A stretch of 64,000 nucleotides of DNA from JBQTKD01 sp963703165 (GCA_963703165.1 OY969798.1:2728001-2792000); one strand, 5' to 3'; counted from the first letter of the stretch, positions 9,084-18,357 are shown. Notes: a model not told the origin generated them from the letters alone. Numbers and translations: made by a program.

Positions 9084-10436
9084 GTGGACGCACCGAGGGG
9101 AGAAACGGCCGTGAAGCGAGTTGTCATCATCGGATCGGGCTTCGGGGGACTGTTTGCCGCGCGGGCGCTGAAGAAGGCCGACGTCGAGGTCACCCTGATC
9201 GCCAGGACCGCCAGCCACCTGTTCCAGCCGCTGCTCTACCAGGTCGCGACCGGGGTGCTGTCCGCCGGCGAGATCGCCCCACCCACCCGCGCGATCCTGC
9301 GCCGGCAGAAGAACGTGCGCACGCTGCTGGGTGAGGTCATCGACATCGACGTCGAGAACCGCACCGTCACCAGCCACGTCCTGGACCGCGAGACCGTCCT
9401 GCCCTACGACGAACTGATCGTCGCGGCCGGTGCCGGTCAGTCGTACTTCGGCAACGACAAGTTCGCCCGCTGGGCGCCGGGGATGAAGGACATCGACGAC
9501 GCCCTCGAGCTGCGCGGCCGCATCTTCGGCGCGTTCGAACTCGCCGAACTGGAAACCGACCCGGCGGAGGTCACGCGGCTGCTGACGTTCGTCGTCGTGG
9601 GCGGCGGCCCGACCGGTGTGGAGATGGCCGGGCAGATCCGCGAACTGGCGCGGCGCACGCTGGCCCAGGACTTCCGCACCATCAACCCGGAGCACGCCCG
9701 CGTGGTGCTCGTCGACTTCGCGCCGCAGGTCCTCGGCAGCTTCGGCGATCACCTGTCCGGCAAGGCAGCGGCCCGTCTGCGCAAGATGGGCGTGGAGCTG
9801 CAGCTGGGTCGCAAGGTCGTCGACATCGACGCCGAGGGCGTCACGGTCGAGGCCTCCGACGGGGAACGCACGACCATCCCGAGCTTCTGCAAGATCTGGG
9901 CCGCCGGGGTCTCCGCCTCGCCGTTGGCGAAGCTCCTCGCCGATCGCACAGGCGCCGAGGTCGACCGTGCGGGGCGCGTACGGATCAACGAAGACCTGAC
10001 GCTGCCGGGGCACCCGGAGATCCAGGTCGTCGGGGACATGGCCGCACTCAAGGATTACCCCGGTGTCGCGCAGGTCGCCATCCAGGGCGGCCGGCACGCC
10101 GCTGCCGCGATCCGCACCGAGGAGCGGAAACCCTTTGTGTACAAGGACAAGGGCTCGATGGCGACCATCGCCCGCTTTGATGCGGTGGCCTCGGTCAAGG
10201 GCCTGCGGTTCTCCGGCCCGATAGCGTGGCTGCTGTGGTTGGCCGTGCACATCGTGTACATCGTCGGTTTCAAGAACCGCACCACCACGGTCTTCCACTG
10301 GTTGGTCAGCTTCCTCGGGCGCAACAGATCCGAGCGTGTGAGCACCGAACAGCAGGTCCTGGCCCGTATCGCGCTGGAACAGGCCGAGCCCTTCGTGTTG
10401 GGTGAGGGGAATCGCGGCAAGCGGGATCCCGCCTGA
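9084..10436 (+). CDS. ndh: Type II NADH dehydrogenase (NDH-2)
   Basis: A 450-residue single-subunit flavoprotein that passes electrons from NADH to quinone at the inner face of the membrane without pumping protons. The FAD-binding GSGFGGLFAAR is at about 16-26, the NADH-binding VVVGGGPTGVEMAG near 175, and a C-terminal FAD-contacting VVGDMAA near 320. The C-terminus has an amphipathic hydrophobic helix (PIAWLLWLAVHIVYIVGF) that would attach it to the membrane. GTG 9084 is chosen because AAAGGAGGGG (9063-9072) lies 11 bases upstream; GTG at 9111 would still give a complete Rossmann fold. Divergent from the DinB-like gene. Confidence 0.9.
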   Translation: MDAPRGETAVKRVVIIGSGFGGLFAARALKKADVEVTLIARTASHLFQPLLYQVATGVLSAGEIAPPTRAILRRQKNVRTLLGEVIDIDVENRTVTSHVLDRETVLPYDELIVAAGAGQSYFGNDKFARWAPGMKDIDDALELRGRIFGAFELAELETDPAEVTRLLTFVVVGGGPTGVEMAGQIRELARRTLAQDFRTINPEHARVVLVDFAPQVLGSFGDHLSGKAAARLRKMGVELQLGRKVVDIDAEGVTVEASDGERTTIPSFCKIWAAGVSASPLAKLLADRTGAEVDRAGRVRINEDLTLPGHPEIQVVGDMAALKDYPGVAQVAIQGGRHAAAAIRTEERKPFVYKDKGSMATIARFDAVASVKGLRFSGPIAWLLWLAVHIVYIVGFKNRTTTVFHWLVSFLGRNRSERVSTEQQVLARIALEQAEPFVLGEGNRGKRDPA

Positions 10437-10570
10437 TCTGACGTAGCATCAGACCGACTCGTATCTCGGTCGCATCTCGCATGCTTTCACCGGCGGCCCT
10501 TTCGGGTACACAATGCGACAACGGCCGCGTCCGCCAGGCGTGCGTCGATGACTCGAGGTCCGAGAGGCCG

Positions 10571-11359
10571 ATGTCGATGCGCCTGAACCCGACCACTCTC
10601 GCGCTCGCGCTCACGCTGGCGATCTCACTGCCACTGATCGGCCCTGTGCGGAATTCCGTTGCCACCGAGGCAGTCCCGGTGCCGACGGGCATGTCCAAGG
10701 GGAAGGCCGAGTCGATGGCGCAGGTGGGAGTGATCCTCCCCGGCGACCTGCCCGAGGCCTTCACCGCCGGGCGCCCGGCCCCACCCAAGACCCTCGACGA
10801 GGAGGAGGCCGCGTTCTACCGGTGCGTCGGGACGCAGGCACCGCCGCTGCTGGTCCGCCACCGCGGGGCGGCGTTCGTGGTCGGGGAGAACATCGGCACC
10901 CCCGCCGAACGCACGAACCGCATCGGCTCCGTCGCCGACGTCACCAAGGACACCGTCGCCGCCGCGAACGACCAGGAGCGCATGCGGTCCCACGCCGCCG
11001 CGCAGTGCTACAAGGAACGCCTCGTCACGATGATCCAGCGCGACCTGAAGACGTCGCCCACCGAGGTGAAGGTCGACCTCGTCCCCGCCACGGTCCGCGG
11101 CGCCGAGGAGGCCTGGGGGTGGCAGTTCTCCTACGCCCGCGCGGTCGAGGGCGAGGAGATTCTGACCAACGGGTTCGTCATCGGCTCCCGCGTCGGCCGG
11201 TCGCTGCTCAGCATGACCGCCATGGGCGGCGCCGAACTGGGTGAGCTCGGCGCGGTCCTGCAACTGATGGCCGAACCGGTCGCCCGGGTCCGCGCCGCCG
11301 CGTGCCGCCCCCTCGACGACCTCCAGGGCGGAAATCCCGCGGGTCTGCTGGACTGCTAG
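10571..11359 (+). CDS. Secreted hypothetical protein
   Basis: 262 residues with a Sec-type signal peptide: MSMRLNPTTL, a hydrophobic run (LALALTLAISLPLIG) and a likely cleavage near residue 32. The mature part contains four cysteines spread out (FYRCVG, AQCYKE, AACRPL and the C-terminal Cys), suggesting disulfides, and no motif I recognise. The ATG at 10571 follows CGAGAGGCC; upstream in-frame codons back to 10481 would put a long charged stretch before the signal sequence. The gene is monocistronic, and its end is embedded in a terminator hairpin. Confidence 0.6.
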   Translation: MSMRLNPTTLALALTLAISLPLIGPVRNSVATEAVPVPTGMSKGKAESMAQVGVILPGDLPEAFTAGRPAPPKTLDEEEAAFYRCVGTQAPPLLVRHRGAAFVVGENIGTPAERTNRIGSVADVTKDTVAAANDQERMRSHAAAQCYKERLVTMIQRDLKTSPTEVKVDLVPATVRGAEEAWGWQFSYARAVEGEEILTNGFVIGSRVGRSLLSMTAMGGAELGELGAVLQLMAEPVARVRAAACRPLDDLQGGNPAGLLDC

Positions 11360-11372
11360 AGACCCGCGGGAT
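11334..11372. terminator. Bidirectional hairpin between the secreted protein gene and lon
   Basis: ATCCCGCGGGTCT (11334-11346) and AGACCCGCGGGAT (11360-11372) are perfectly complementary 13-base arms around a 13-base loop that contains the TAG stop of the plus-strand gene. It sits exactly between two convergent genes and lacks a U-tract, as is common for actinobacterial terminators. Confidence 0.75.
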
Positions 11373-11382
11373 CCCCTGTGGT

Positions 11383-13734
11383 TCAGGCCGCGATCTCCAC
11401 TGCTGCCTCGGACTCCAGTGCCAGGGCCAGGACGTCACGGACGTCGCTGACCAGATGCACCGTCAGTCCTTCGCGCACCTCGGCCGGGACCTCGTCGAGG
11501 TCGGGCTCGTTGCGGGTGGGGATCAGCACCGTGGTGATGCCGGCGCGGTGTGCGGCGAGCAGCTTCTGCTTCACCCCACCGATCGGCAGCACCCGCCCGG
11601 TCAACGACACCTCGCCGGTCATCGCCACGTCCGCGCGCACGGGGCGACCGGACAGCAGTGAGGCCAGGGCGGTGGTCATCGTGATCCCGGCGCTCGGGCC
11701 GTCCTTGGGGACGGCACCGGCCGGGACGTGGATGTGCACACCACGGTCCCGCAGCGGTGCGGCGGAGAACCCGAGCGCCGCGCCGTTGGAGCGCAGGAAC
11801 GACAGCGCGATCTGCGCGGACTCCTTCATCACCTCACCGAGCTGGCCGGTGATGGTGACGCCGGACGACCCGGTCTCCTGCTCCGCGAGGGACGCCTCGA
11901 TGAACAGCACGTCCCCGCCTGCCCCGGTGACCGCCAGTCCCGTCGCGACCCCGGGCACCTGGGTGCGCTCAGCCGACTCGGGGGTGTGCCGCGGACGTCC
12001 GACGTAATCGGGCAGGTTGCCTGCGTCGATCGCGACCGGCTCGGCATCGTCCGGACGGGCCGCGACCTTGCGCAGCACCCGGGCGATGAGCCGTTCCAGA
12101 TCACGCACCCCGGCCTCCCGGGAGTACTCCGCCGCCAAGCGCCGCAGGGCGTCGTCGGTGAGGGAGACCTCGTCCGCGGTCAGCCCGGCCCGTTCGATCT
12201 GACGAGGCGCCAGATGGTCGCGGGCGATCGTGACCTTCTCCTCCTCGGTGTAACCGTCGAGGCGGATGAGCTCCATGCGGTCCAGCAGCGGACCGGGGAT
12301 GGACTCCAGCTGATTGGCCGTCGCGAGGAACAGCACGTCGGACAGATCGAGCTCGACCTCCAGGTAGTGGTCGCGGAACGTGTGGTTCTGCGCCGGGTCC
12401 AGGACCTCGAGCAGCGCGGCCGTCGGGTCGCCCCGGTAGTCCGAGCCGACCTTGTCGATCTCGTCGAGCAGCATCACCGGATTCATCGACCCGGCCTCGG
12501 TCAACGCCCGGGCGATACGCCCGGACATGGCGCCGACGTAGGTGCGCCGGTGCCCGCGGATCTCCGCCTCGTCCCGCACGCCCCCGAGCGCGACCCGGAC
12601 GAACCTGCGGCCCATCGCGCGGGCCACCGACTCACCCAGCGAGGTCTTGCCGACCCCGGGCGGACCGACGAGCACCAGCACGGCGCCACTGCGCCGCCCA
12701 CCGACGATGCCCAGTCCACGTTCCGCGCGACGACGCCGCACCGCGAGATACTCGGTGATGCGGTCCTTCACGTCGTCCAGGCCGGTGTGGTCGGCGTCGA
12801 GCACCGCACGGGCACCGGGCAGGTCGTAGGAGTCCTCGGACCGGTTGTCCCACGGCAGGGCGAGGATCGTGTCCAGCCAGGTGCGGATCCAGGAGACCTC
12901 GGGGGACTCGTCGGGGGTGCGTTCCAGCTTGTCGACCTCTGCCAGGGCGCCCTCGCGGACCTTGTCCGGCAGCGGCGCGGCCTCGACCTTGGCGCGGTAG
13001 TCGTCCTCCTCGGTCGCCGGCTTACCGGTCAGCTCACCGAGTTCCTTGCGCACCGCGGCCAGCTGCTGGCGCAGCAGGAACTCGCGTTGCTGCTTCTCCA
13101 CACCCTCGGCGACGTCCTTGCGGATGGTCTCGTTGACGTCGAGCTCGGTGAGGTGTTCCCGGCTCCACGCGATCAGCCTCGTCAGGCGCGCGGCGACGTC
13201 GGGATCCTCGAGCAGTTCAACCTTCTGATCCGCCTTCAGATACGGCGCCCACCCGGCCATGTCGGCCAGGGCGATCGGGTCGTCGATACCGGCGACGGAG
13301 TCCACGACCTGCCACGCACCACGCTGCTGCAGGATCGTCGTCGCGAGCGCCTTGTACTCCCGCGACAACGCGGCAGCGGTCTCGTCGACGATCTCCTCCA
13401 GCAGTGACACCTCGACCCACAGGGCCGCGCCGGGGCCGGACGTGCCGGTGCCGATGTGCGCACGACCGGTGCCGCGGACGACGGCGACGGGCTGCCCGTT
13501 CTGCAGGCGCCCGATCTGCTCGACAAGCGCGATGGTGCCGGTGCGGGCGTACTTGCCGTCGATGCGCGGCACGACGAGCACGCGGACCGGATCGCCCTCG
13601 TTCGGCGCGGCGGCCTGCGCGGCCTCGGTGGCGGCGCGGATCTCGGATTCGTTCAGGGACAGCGGCAGGACCATCCCGGGCAGGACGACCTGTCCGTCCA
13701 GCGGCAGCAACGGCAGCGACAGCGGGTCGTTCAT
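11383..13734 (-). CDS. lon: ATP-dependent Lon protease
   Basis: 783 residues, the usual LonA length. The N-terminal LON domain covers about 1-195, a coiled-coil linker follows, the AAA+ module has Walker A GPPGVGKT near 345, and the C-terminal serine protease domain carries KDGPSAG with Ser at about 681 and the dyad lysine in GGVKQK at about 722. Known role: cytosolic degradation of misfolded and regulatory proteins. ATG 13734 has GGGGAA 6 bases upstream and begins MNDPLSLPLLPLDG, like other Lon N-termini, so the in-frame codons up to 13779 are not used here. The 196-base gap to the divergent zinc-finger gene holds both promoters. Confidence 0.95.
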   Translation of the reverse strand: MNDPLSLPLLPLDGQVVLPGMVLPLSLNESEIRAATEAAQAAAPNEGDPVRVLVVPRIDGKYARTGTIALVEQIGRLQNGQPVAVVRGTGRAHIGTGTSGPGAALWVEVSLLEEIVDETAAALSREYKALATTILQQRGAWQVVDSVAGIDDPIALADMAGWAPYLKADQKVELLEDPDVAARLTRLIAWSREHLTELDVNETIRKDVAEGVEKQQREFLLRQQLAAVRKELGELTGKPATEEDDYRAKVEAAPLPDKVREGALAEVDKLERTPDESPEVSWIRTWLDTILALPWDNRSEDSYDLPGARAVLDADHTGLDDVKDRITEYLAVRRRRAERGLGIVGGRRSGAVLVLVGPPGVGKTSLGESVARAMGRRFVRVALGGVRDEAEIRGHRRTYVGAMSGRIARALTEAGSMNPVMLLDEIDKVGSDYRGDPTAALLEVLDPAQNHTFRDHYLEVELDLSDVLFLATANQLESIPGPLLDRMELIRLDGYTEEEKVTIARDHLAPRQIERAGLTADEVSLTDDALRRLAAEYSREAGVRDLERLIARVLRKVAARPDDAEPVAIDAGNLPDYVGRPRHTPESAERTQVPGVATGLAVTGAGGDVLFIEASLAEQETGSSGVTITGQLGEVMKESAQIALSFLRSNGAALGFSAAPLRDRGVHIHVPAGAVPKDGPSAGITMTTALASLLSGRPVRADVAMTGEVSLTGRVLPIGGVKQKLLAAHRAGITTVLIPTRNEPDLDEVPAEVREGLTVHLVSDVRDVLALALESEAAVEIAA

Positions 13735-13930
13735 GGCGTTCCCCATTCCTAGGCTCAGGACCCGCTCAACGGGCGACACCCCGGGTTGATTCCGGGTCGC
13801 CGTTCCGCTGAGAGCGATCGGGTGACACGCCGTGGGACGGGAACAGAAAGCAGAAGGAGTGCGTATCGGGCGGAATATCCGAGCGTTCTACGCTCGCCGT
13901 ACGTCGGCTGTTTCGAGGAGAGGACCGCAG

Positions 13931-14218
13931 ATGAGTACCTGCGCACATCTGGGCACCATCGAAGAGGTGGCACCGAGCGATGACGGCTGTCACGAGTGCC
14001 TGGCCGCCGGCGGGCGATGGGTGCACCTGAGGATGTGTCAGCAGTGCGGTCACGTCGGTTGCTGCGACAACTCCCCGGGCAAGCACGCCACCGGGCATCA
14101 CCGCGACACCAAGCACCCGCTCATCCGCTCCTTCGAGCCGGGCGAGGAGTGGTTCTGGTGCTACCCCGAGGAGCTGTTTTTCGAGATGGACGTCCCGGCC
14201 GGTCCGTCCCACTCCTGA
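13931..14218 (+). CDS. UBP-type zinc-finger protein
   Basis: 95 residues. The arrangement CAHL, CHECL, LRMCQQCGHVGCCD, then HATGHHRDTKHPLI matches the ZnF-UBP fold, with Cys and His ligands for three zincs. In eukaryotes this domain binds the free C-terminus of ubiquitin; in actinobacteria it occurs as a small stand-alone protein of unknown role. GAGGAGAGG (13915-13923) precedes the ATG. The gene overlaps the next by one base (TGATG) and is divergent from lon. Confidence 0.85.
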   Translation: MSTCAHLGTIEEVAPSDDGCHECLAAGGRWVHLRMCQQCGHVGCCDNSPGKHATGHHRDTKHPLIRSFEPGEEWFWCYPEELFFEMDVPAGPSHS

Positions 14219-14466
14219 TGGCCCCGACCCCACGCTTCGACGCTGCTGCCTCCCGCATGCTCGAGGGCGACGACTCCCTCGCCGCCGCCCGCGAGCTGGA
14301 GGCGGCCGTGCGTGAGGACTACGCCGGGGACGATCGCTTGAACGAACTCCGCACGGCCTTGGAGGGCTACGCGCCCGACGGCACCGGCCTGTACTGCCCG
14401 GCCGAGGTCCTGCGCCAGCAGATCGAGGCGGCGATGGTCAGCCTCGCCCGCTCGGACGCCCGCTGA
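14218..14466 (+). CDS. Small hypothetical protein coupled to the UBP zinc-finger gene
   Basis: 82 residues, begun by an ATG that shares a base with the preceding TGA, so it is probably translated by re-initiation. It is helical and acidic in the first half (SRMLEGDDSLAAARELEAAV) and has no motif I recognise. The tight coupling suggests a joint function with the zinc-finger protein. Confidence 0.55.
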   Translation: MAPTPRFDAAASRMLEGDDSLAAARELEAAVREDYAGDDRLNELRTALEGYAPDGTGLYCPAEVLRQQIEAAMVSLARSDAR

Positions 14467-14470
14467 TGCG

Positions 14471-14556
14471 TGCGCAAACGATCCACGTTGCTACTGGAGT
14501 GACGACGCTCGAGCGTGGATCGAGTCCCACGCGTTTCAACGTGGATCAAATGCGCA
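14471..14556. repeat. Long imperfect inverted repeat with a third half-site
   Basis: TGCGCA...GATCCACGTTG (14471-14490) is mirrored by CAACGTGGATC...TGCGCA (14537-14556); 17 of 20 positions pair, 11 of them contiguous. A further CGTGGATCG (14514-14522) lies between the arms. It could be a terminator of the zinc-finger operon or a multi-site operator; nothing in it looks coding. Confidence 0.5.
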
Positions 14557-14689
14557 CGGTGCGCCCGGCCGCGCCCGATCGGCGGCCTGCCGGTGGATTG
14601 ATCAACCATGCGGTAGGCTGAGGTGACTCAGCTCGTTGAACTCCTGCCGCGAGCTGTCCGCGCGTCGTAGCAATTGACATCTGCTCCGC

Positions 14690-16168
14690 GTGGCACACGG
14701 ACCGAATCCGACTGGATCTGGCCGCTGGCGGGACACCGTACAGATTGCGATCCTCGACTTGTCGTTCATCGATCTTGGCGTGCCCGCACGCCTCACCGAG
14801 GTCCTCACGGGCCTCAGCATCACCATCCCGACCCCGATCCAGCAGGCAACATTGCCCGACTCCCTGGCCGGACGCGACGTCCTCGGCCGTGGTCGCACCG
14901 GCTCCGGAAAGACCCTCGCGTTCCTGCTCCCGATGGTCGCCCGCCTCTCCGGCGGCCCCAAGGCCCGCTCCGGTGCGCCGCGCGCGCTGATCCTGGCCCC
15001 GACCCGCGAGCTCGCGGGGCAGATCGCCACCGTCCTCGCACCGCTGGCCAAGACCGCCGGCCTCACCACCTGCACCGTCTTCGGCGGCGTCGGCCAGAAT
15101 CCGCAGATCACCGCGATCCGTCGCGGCGCCGACATCGTCGTCGCCTGCCCCGGCCGCCTCGAGGACCTCATGGCGCAGGGCCACTGCTCCCTGAGCCGCG
15201 TCGAGATCACCGTCATCGACGAGGCCGACCACATGGCCGACCTCGGTTTCCTGCCGGCCGTGAAGCGGATCCTCACCCGCACCCAGGCAGGCGGTCAGCG
15301 GATGCTGTTCTCCGCCACCCTGGACAACGCCGTCGACGCCCTGGTCCGCCAGTTCCTGAGCAACCCGGCCGTGCACCAGGCCGACTCGGCGCAGTCGCCG
15401 GTGTCCCAGATGACCCACCACATCCTGCACGTGGACCGCGAGAACCGGCTGCCGGTCCTCGTCGACCTGGTCACTGCCCCCGGGCGCTGTGTCGTCTTCA
15501 CCCGCACCAAGCGCGGCGCGAAGACGCTCACCGACCGGCTGCAGCGCGACGGCGTCCGCGTCGTGGAGCTGCACGGCAACCTCGCGCAGAACGCCCGCAC
15601 CCGTAACCTCGACGACTTCCACTCCGGTCGCGCGACCGTGCTGGTGGCCACCGACATCGCCGCGCGTGGGATCCACGTCGACGACGTCCGCCTGGTCATC
15701 CACGCCGACCCGCCTGCGGACCACAAGGCCTACCTGCACCGCTCGGGCCGCACCGCGCGCGCCGGCAACGCCGGGACCGTCGTCACGATGATGACGTCCG
15801 ACCAGATCCGTGAGGTCGACGCGCTCACCCGCGCCGCCGGGATCAAGGCGAAGACCACGCGCGTGTCCTCCGTCGACCACCCCGTGCTCCTGAGCCTCGC
15901 CCCCGGCGAGCGCGTGCTCGTGGACCCGGCGACGATCGTCGTGCGCGCCGAGGCCCCCGGCCGTGGCCGCCCCGCCAACCGTGACGGCGCACGCCCGGAC
16001 CGTCAGGGCACCCGCACCGGTGGCCGCAACCGTCGTCCGCGTTCCACCGACCGTCCGCGGTCCGAGGGCGCGCCCTCGACGTCGGCAGCTCCCGCCCCCC
16101 GTCGCCCCGCCGCGGCCGTGGCGAACCGCCCGCACAGCGCGGCGTCCTTCAGTACCGGCCGTCGCTGA
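14690..16168 (+). CDS. DEAD-box RNA helicase
   Basis: Up to 492 residues. Motifs are in order: the Q-motif region TPIQQATLP, motif I GRTGSGKT at about 68-75, Ia PTRELA, motif II DEAD near 180, motif III SAT, and in the second RecA domain TRTKRGAKTL, TDIAARGIHVDDV and HRSGRTARAG. The C-terminal 90 residues are basic and Pro/Arg-rich, typical of RNA-binding tails of actinobacterial RhlE-like helicases. GTG 14690 is the most upstream start; an in-frame TTG at 14759 would begin MSFIDLGVP and matches the usual N-terminus of the family better. Likely role: RNA remodelling or cold adaptation. Confidence 0.88.
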   Translation: MAHGPNPTGSGRWRDTVQIAILDLSFIDLGVPARLTEVLTGLSITIPTPIQQATLPDSLAGRDVLGRGRTGSGKTLAFLLPMVARLSGGPKARSGAPRALILAPTRELAGQIATVLAPLAKTAGLTTCTVFGGVGQNPQITAIRRGADIVVACPGRLEDLMAQGHCSLSRVEITVIDEADHMADLGFLPAVKRILTRTQAGGQRMLFSATLDNAVDALVRQFLSNPAVHQADSAQSPVSQMTHHILHVDRENRLPVLVDLVTAPGRCVVFTRTKRGAKTLTDRLQRDGVRVVELHGNLAQNARTRNLDDFHSGRATVLVATDIAARGIHVDDVRLVIHADPPADHKAYLHRSGRTARAGNAGTVVTMMTSDQIREVDALTRAAGIKAKTTRVSSVDHPVLLSLAPGERVLVDPATIVVRAEAPGRGRPANRDGARPDRQGTRTGGRNRRPRSTDRPRSEGAPSTSAAPAPRRPAAAVANRPHSAASFSTGRR

Positions 16169-16513
16169 AGCCTGCTGAGCTACCCACTCGGCGCGGTTGA
16201 AACCCTTGTGGAACAGCGCAAATACGCTGGATTTCCTGACGGTGGTCAGGCATCCGGGCCATGGCGTGCCGTTCGGCCAAGGACTACGATCGGGATCGAA
16301 CAGCATCGCGTCGCCCCTCCTGGGGTAAGGACGTGGTGTGCGATCTACCTGCTGGACCCCGCAGCTTTCGCGGGCAGTTCCGGAAACCTCCAGCCCGCCA
16401 CGACGGCGGCTACGAACAGGTACTAGTTCGCCCTCCACGGCAGGCCATGACCCCGCCTCTCGACGGATTCGCGTTCGAACCCCCGGCGATATCCCCGATG
16501 AGGAGCCAGCTTC
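16169..16513. other. Non-coding stretch upstream of the desaturase gene
   Basis: 345 bases without a convincing gene. Short open frames here have no protein-like composition. It presumably contains the desaturase promoter and a long 5' leader ending in the GAGGAG ribosome binding site at 16500-16505; no clear hairpin or known riboswitch pattern was found. Confidence 0.4.
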
Positions 16514-17551
16514 TTGACCACGCTTGATTCGCCTCCCGCGCAGACTCGCGGGAGCGATTTCGCGCCGCTGCTGGACACCGTCCACTCCCACGGCCTGATG
16601 CGCACGCGCCGCCTGCGGTACGCGACGCTCATCGGGATCGACGTCGTCGTGCTGGCCGCCATCTGGGTCGCGATCCTGCTGATGGGCAACACGTGGTGGT
16701 CGCTGTTCCTCGCGGTGCCGCTCGCGCTGTTCTCGGTGCGGATGATCTTCGTGGGCCACGACGTCGGGCATCAGCAGGTCGCCCGCACCAAGCGGATGAA
16801 CCGGTTCATGGGGCAGGTGGTCGGGGACGTCGTCGTCGGCCTCGGCGCGAACTGGTGGATCGACAAGCACAACCGGCACCACGCCAACCCGAACATCGTC
16901 GGCAAGGACCCGGACGTCGCGCCCGGTGCGTTGTGCTGGACCGAGGAGCAGGTGATCGAGCGCGGCGGGAAGGCCAACTGGGTCACCCGTCACCAGGGGC
17001 ACCTGTTCTTCCTGATGGTCCTGCTCGAGGCGCCGAACCTGCGCCTGGGGAGCCTGCGTGCGGCGAACAGCTTCCGCGAGTACGCCTCGCTGGCCGCGCA
17101 CGCCATCGCCTACTTCGGGCTGATTCTCATCGCAATGGGCCCGGGCAAGGCCGCGGTGTTCGTCGTCGTCCACCAGGCCTGCATGGGTCTGCACCTCGGG
17201 TGCGCGTTCGCCCCGAACCACAAGGGCATGGAGATGCCGCCCGCCGGCTCGAAGTGGGACTTCCTGCGCAAGCAGGTCCTCACCTCCCGCAACGTCCGCG
17301 GGCGTCACGTCACCGACTGGCTGCTCGGTGGTCTGAACTACCAGATCGAGCACCACCTGTTCCCGAGCATGCCCCGCACCAACCTGCGCCGCGCCCAGCC
17401 GCTGGTGAAGGCGCACTGCGCGAAGCTCGGCATCCCGTACGTGGAGACGTCGCTGCCCATGTCGCTGCGCCTGGCCGTGCGCCACCTGCAGGAGATGGGC
17501 GCGACGGTGGCCGACCTCCCCGCCGCCGTAGCACCCGCCGCAGCGGCCTGA
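16514..17551 (+). CDS. Membrane fatty-acid desaturase
   Basis: 345 residues with the three histidine boxes of di-iron membrane desaturases: GHDVGH (81-86), HNRHH (119-123) and QIEHH near 277, plus hydrophobic segments at about 37-76 and 193-225. The QIEHH form, with Gln in place of the first His, is typical of acyl-lipid desaturases related to front-end desaturases and to DesA3. Known role: inserting a cis double bond in membrane acyl chains. The TTG start is supported by AGGAG 8 bases upstream. It converges with the PASTA lipoprotein gene, leaving 7 bases between the stops. Confidence 0.9.
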   Translation: MTTLDSPPAQTRGSDFAPLLDTVHSHGLMRTRRLRYATLIGIDVVVLAAIWVAILLMGNTWWSLFLAVPLALFSVRMIFVGHDVGHQQVARTKRMNRFMGQVVGDVVVGLGANWWIDKHNRHHANPNIVGKDPDVAPGALCWTEEQVIERGGKANWVTRHQGHLFFLMVLLEAPNLRLGSLRAANSFREYASLAAHAIAYFGLILIAMGPGKAAVFVVVHQACMGLHLGCAFAPNHKGMEMPPAGSKWDFLRKQVLTSRNVRGRHVTDWLLGGLNYQIEHHLFPSMPRTNLRRAQPLVKAHCAKLGIPYVETSLPMSLRLAVRHLQEMGATVADLPAAVAPAAAA

Positions 17552-17558
17552 CGAACCG

Positions 17559-18062
17559 TCAGCTGGGGCAGTTCTCCGACAGCTGCACGGCGCCGAGGTC
17601 GACCTTGCCCTCCAGATCCGCGGCGTTGCCCTGCACGGGGGTTCCGGCGGCGGGGTTCGACGTGCAGACCTTCCACTCCTCGCCCTCGTCCTGGTCTCGC
17701 GCGCCGAGCAGGTCGTGCGAGGTCGTGAAGTAGACGCCCTCGTCCTGCAGCTCGTCCTGCGCGTCCTGCAGCGACTTCCCGGCGAGGTCCGGCATGACGA
17801 AATCGACCGTCTCGGTGTCGGGTGCCTCCGGCGCGGGATCGGGGTCGTCGATGTCCTCCTCGTCCGATTCCTCGACGCTCGCCGACGCCGTCGGCGAGGT
17901 ACTGGGCGTCGGCGTGCTGGGTGTCTCCGGGGCCGAGGTCACCACGGTCTGAGGCACCACGGGCGCGGCCTGCTCGGCCCGCAGTGGATCGGAGCCGCAC
18001 GCGGACAACGCGAGCAGGCCGGCGAGGGCAACGGTGGCTACGGGCAGGCGGCGCAGGATCAT
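17559..18062 (-). CDS. PASTA-domain lipoprotein
   Basis: 167 residues. A type II signal peptide with lipobox LSAC puts the lipid-anchored Cys at about 22. A low-complexity Thr/Pro/Ser/Glu linker (about 38-85) holds the C-terminal domain away from the membrane. That domain (VDFVMPDLAGKSLQDAQDEL, then CTSNPAAGTPV) is a PASTA-type repeat of the kind that binds peptidoglycan stem peptides or muropeptides. Probably a cell-wall-sensing or structural surface protein. Confidence 0.8.
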   Translation of the reverse strand: MILRRLPVATVALAGLLALSACGSDPLRAEQAAPVVPQTVVTSAPETPSTPTPSTSPTASASVEESDEEDIDDPDPAPEAPDTETVDFVMPDLAGKSLQDAQDELQDEGVYFTTSHDLLGARDQDEGEEWKVCTSNPAAGTPVQGNAADLEGKVDLGAVQLSENCPS

Positions 18063-18345
18063 CGGTCACGTCCTCGGGGTCGCGAGCTTGTCGACGCGCG
18101 GCGGATCGCCACGGCACCCCATTCGAGCTCTCACGGCCTCGCCCGTGCCCGCGACCAGGTGAAGATCAACCGAACCCGCAACCCGGCTTTGACCCGATAC
18201 CCAGCCAAACGGTCGTGGTGCCGGGTATGTCCGGGATGCGCAGCGCGGTGTCCACCACCTGAGCAGGAAGATCTTCTCCAGGACCGCACCCTGAGGGGTC
18301 CCGCCCGTCGCGCAACCCAGCAAACCAGCAAACCGGTTTCCGGGC

Positions 18346-18351
18346 TAGACT
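18346..18351 (+). promoter_or_regulatory. -10 element of the VapBC operon
   Basis: TAGACT ends 6 bases before the GTG start of the antitoxin gene, so the mRNA is probably leaderless. Just upstream, the tandem AGCAAACC AGCAAACC and the palindrome AAACCGGTTT (18331-18340) are candidate antitoxin-binding sites. Confidence 0.45.
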
Positions 18352-18357
18352 GGCGGA

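Noticed and set aside
11728..13407. A 559-codon plus-strand frame over lon
   Set aside because: Antisense shadow of a conserved Lon protease.
14367..14609. An 80-codon minus-strand frame through the inverted repeat
   Set aside because: It overlaps the end of a coupled gene and the repeat, has no ribosome binding site, and an Arg/Ser/His-rich composition.
16440..16500. A possible tRNA T-arm (GTTCGAACCCC)
   Set aside because: No matching acceptor stem, D-arm or anticodon arm could be built around it.
14546..17485. A 979-codon open frame on the minus strand across the helicase and desaturase genes
   Set aside because: It is a by-product of high GC. The plus strand carries complete DEAD-box and histidine-box motifs, while the antisense product is low-complexity Val/Gly/Asp/Arg.
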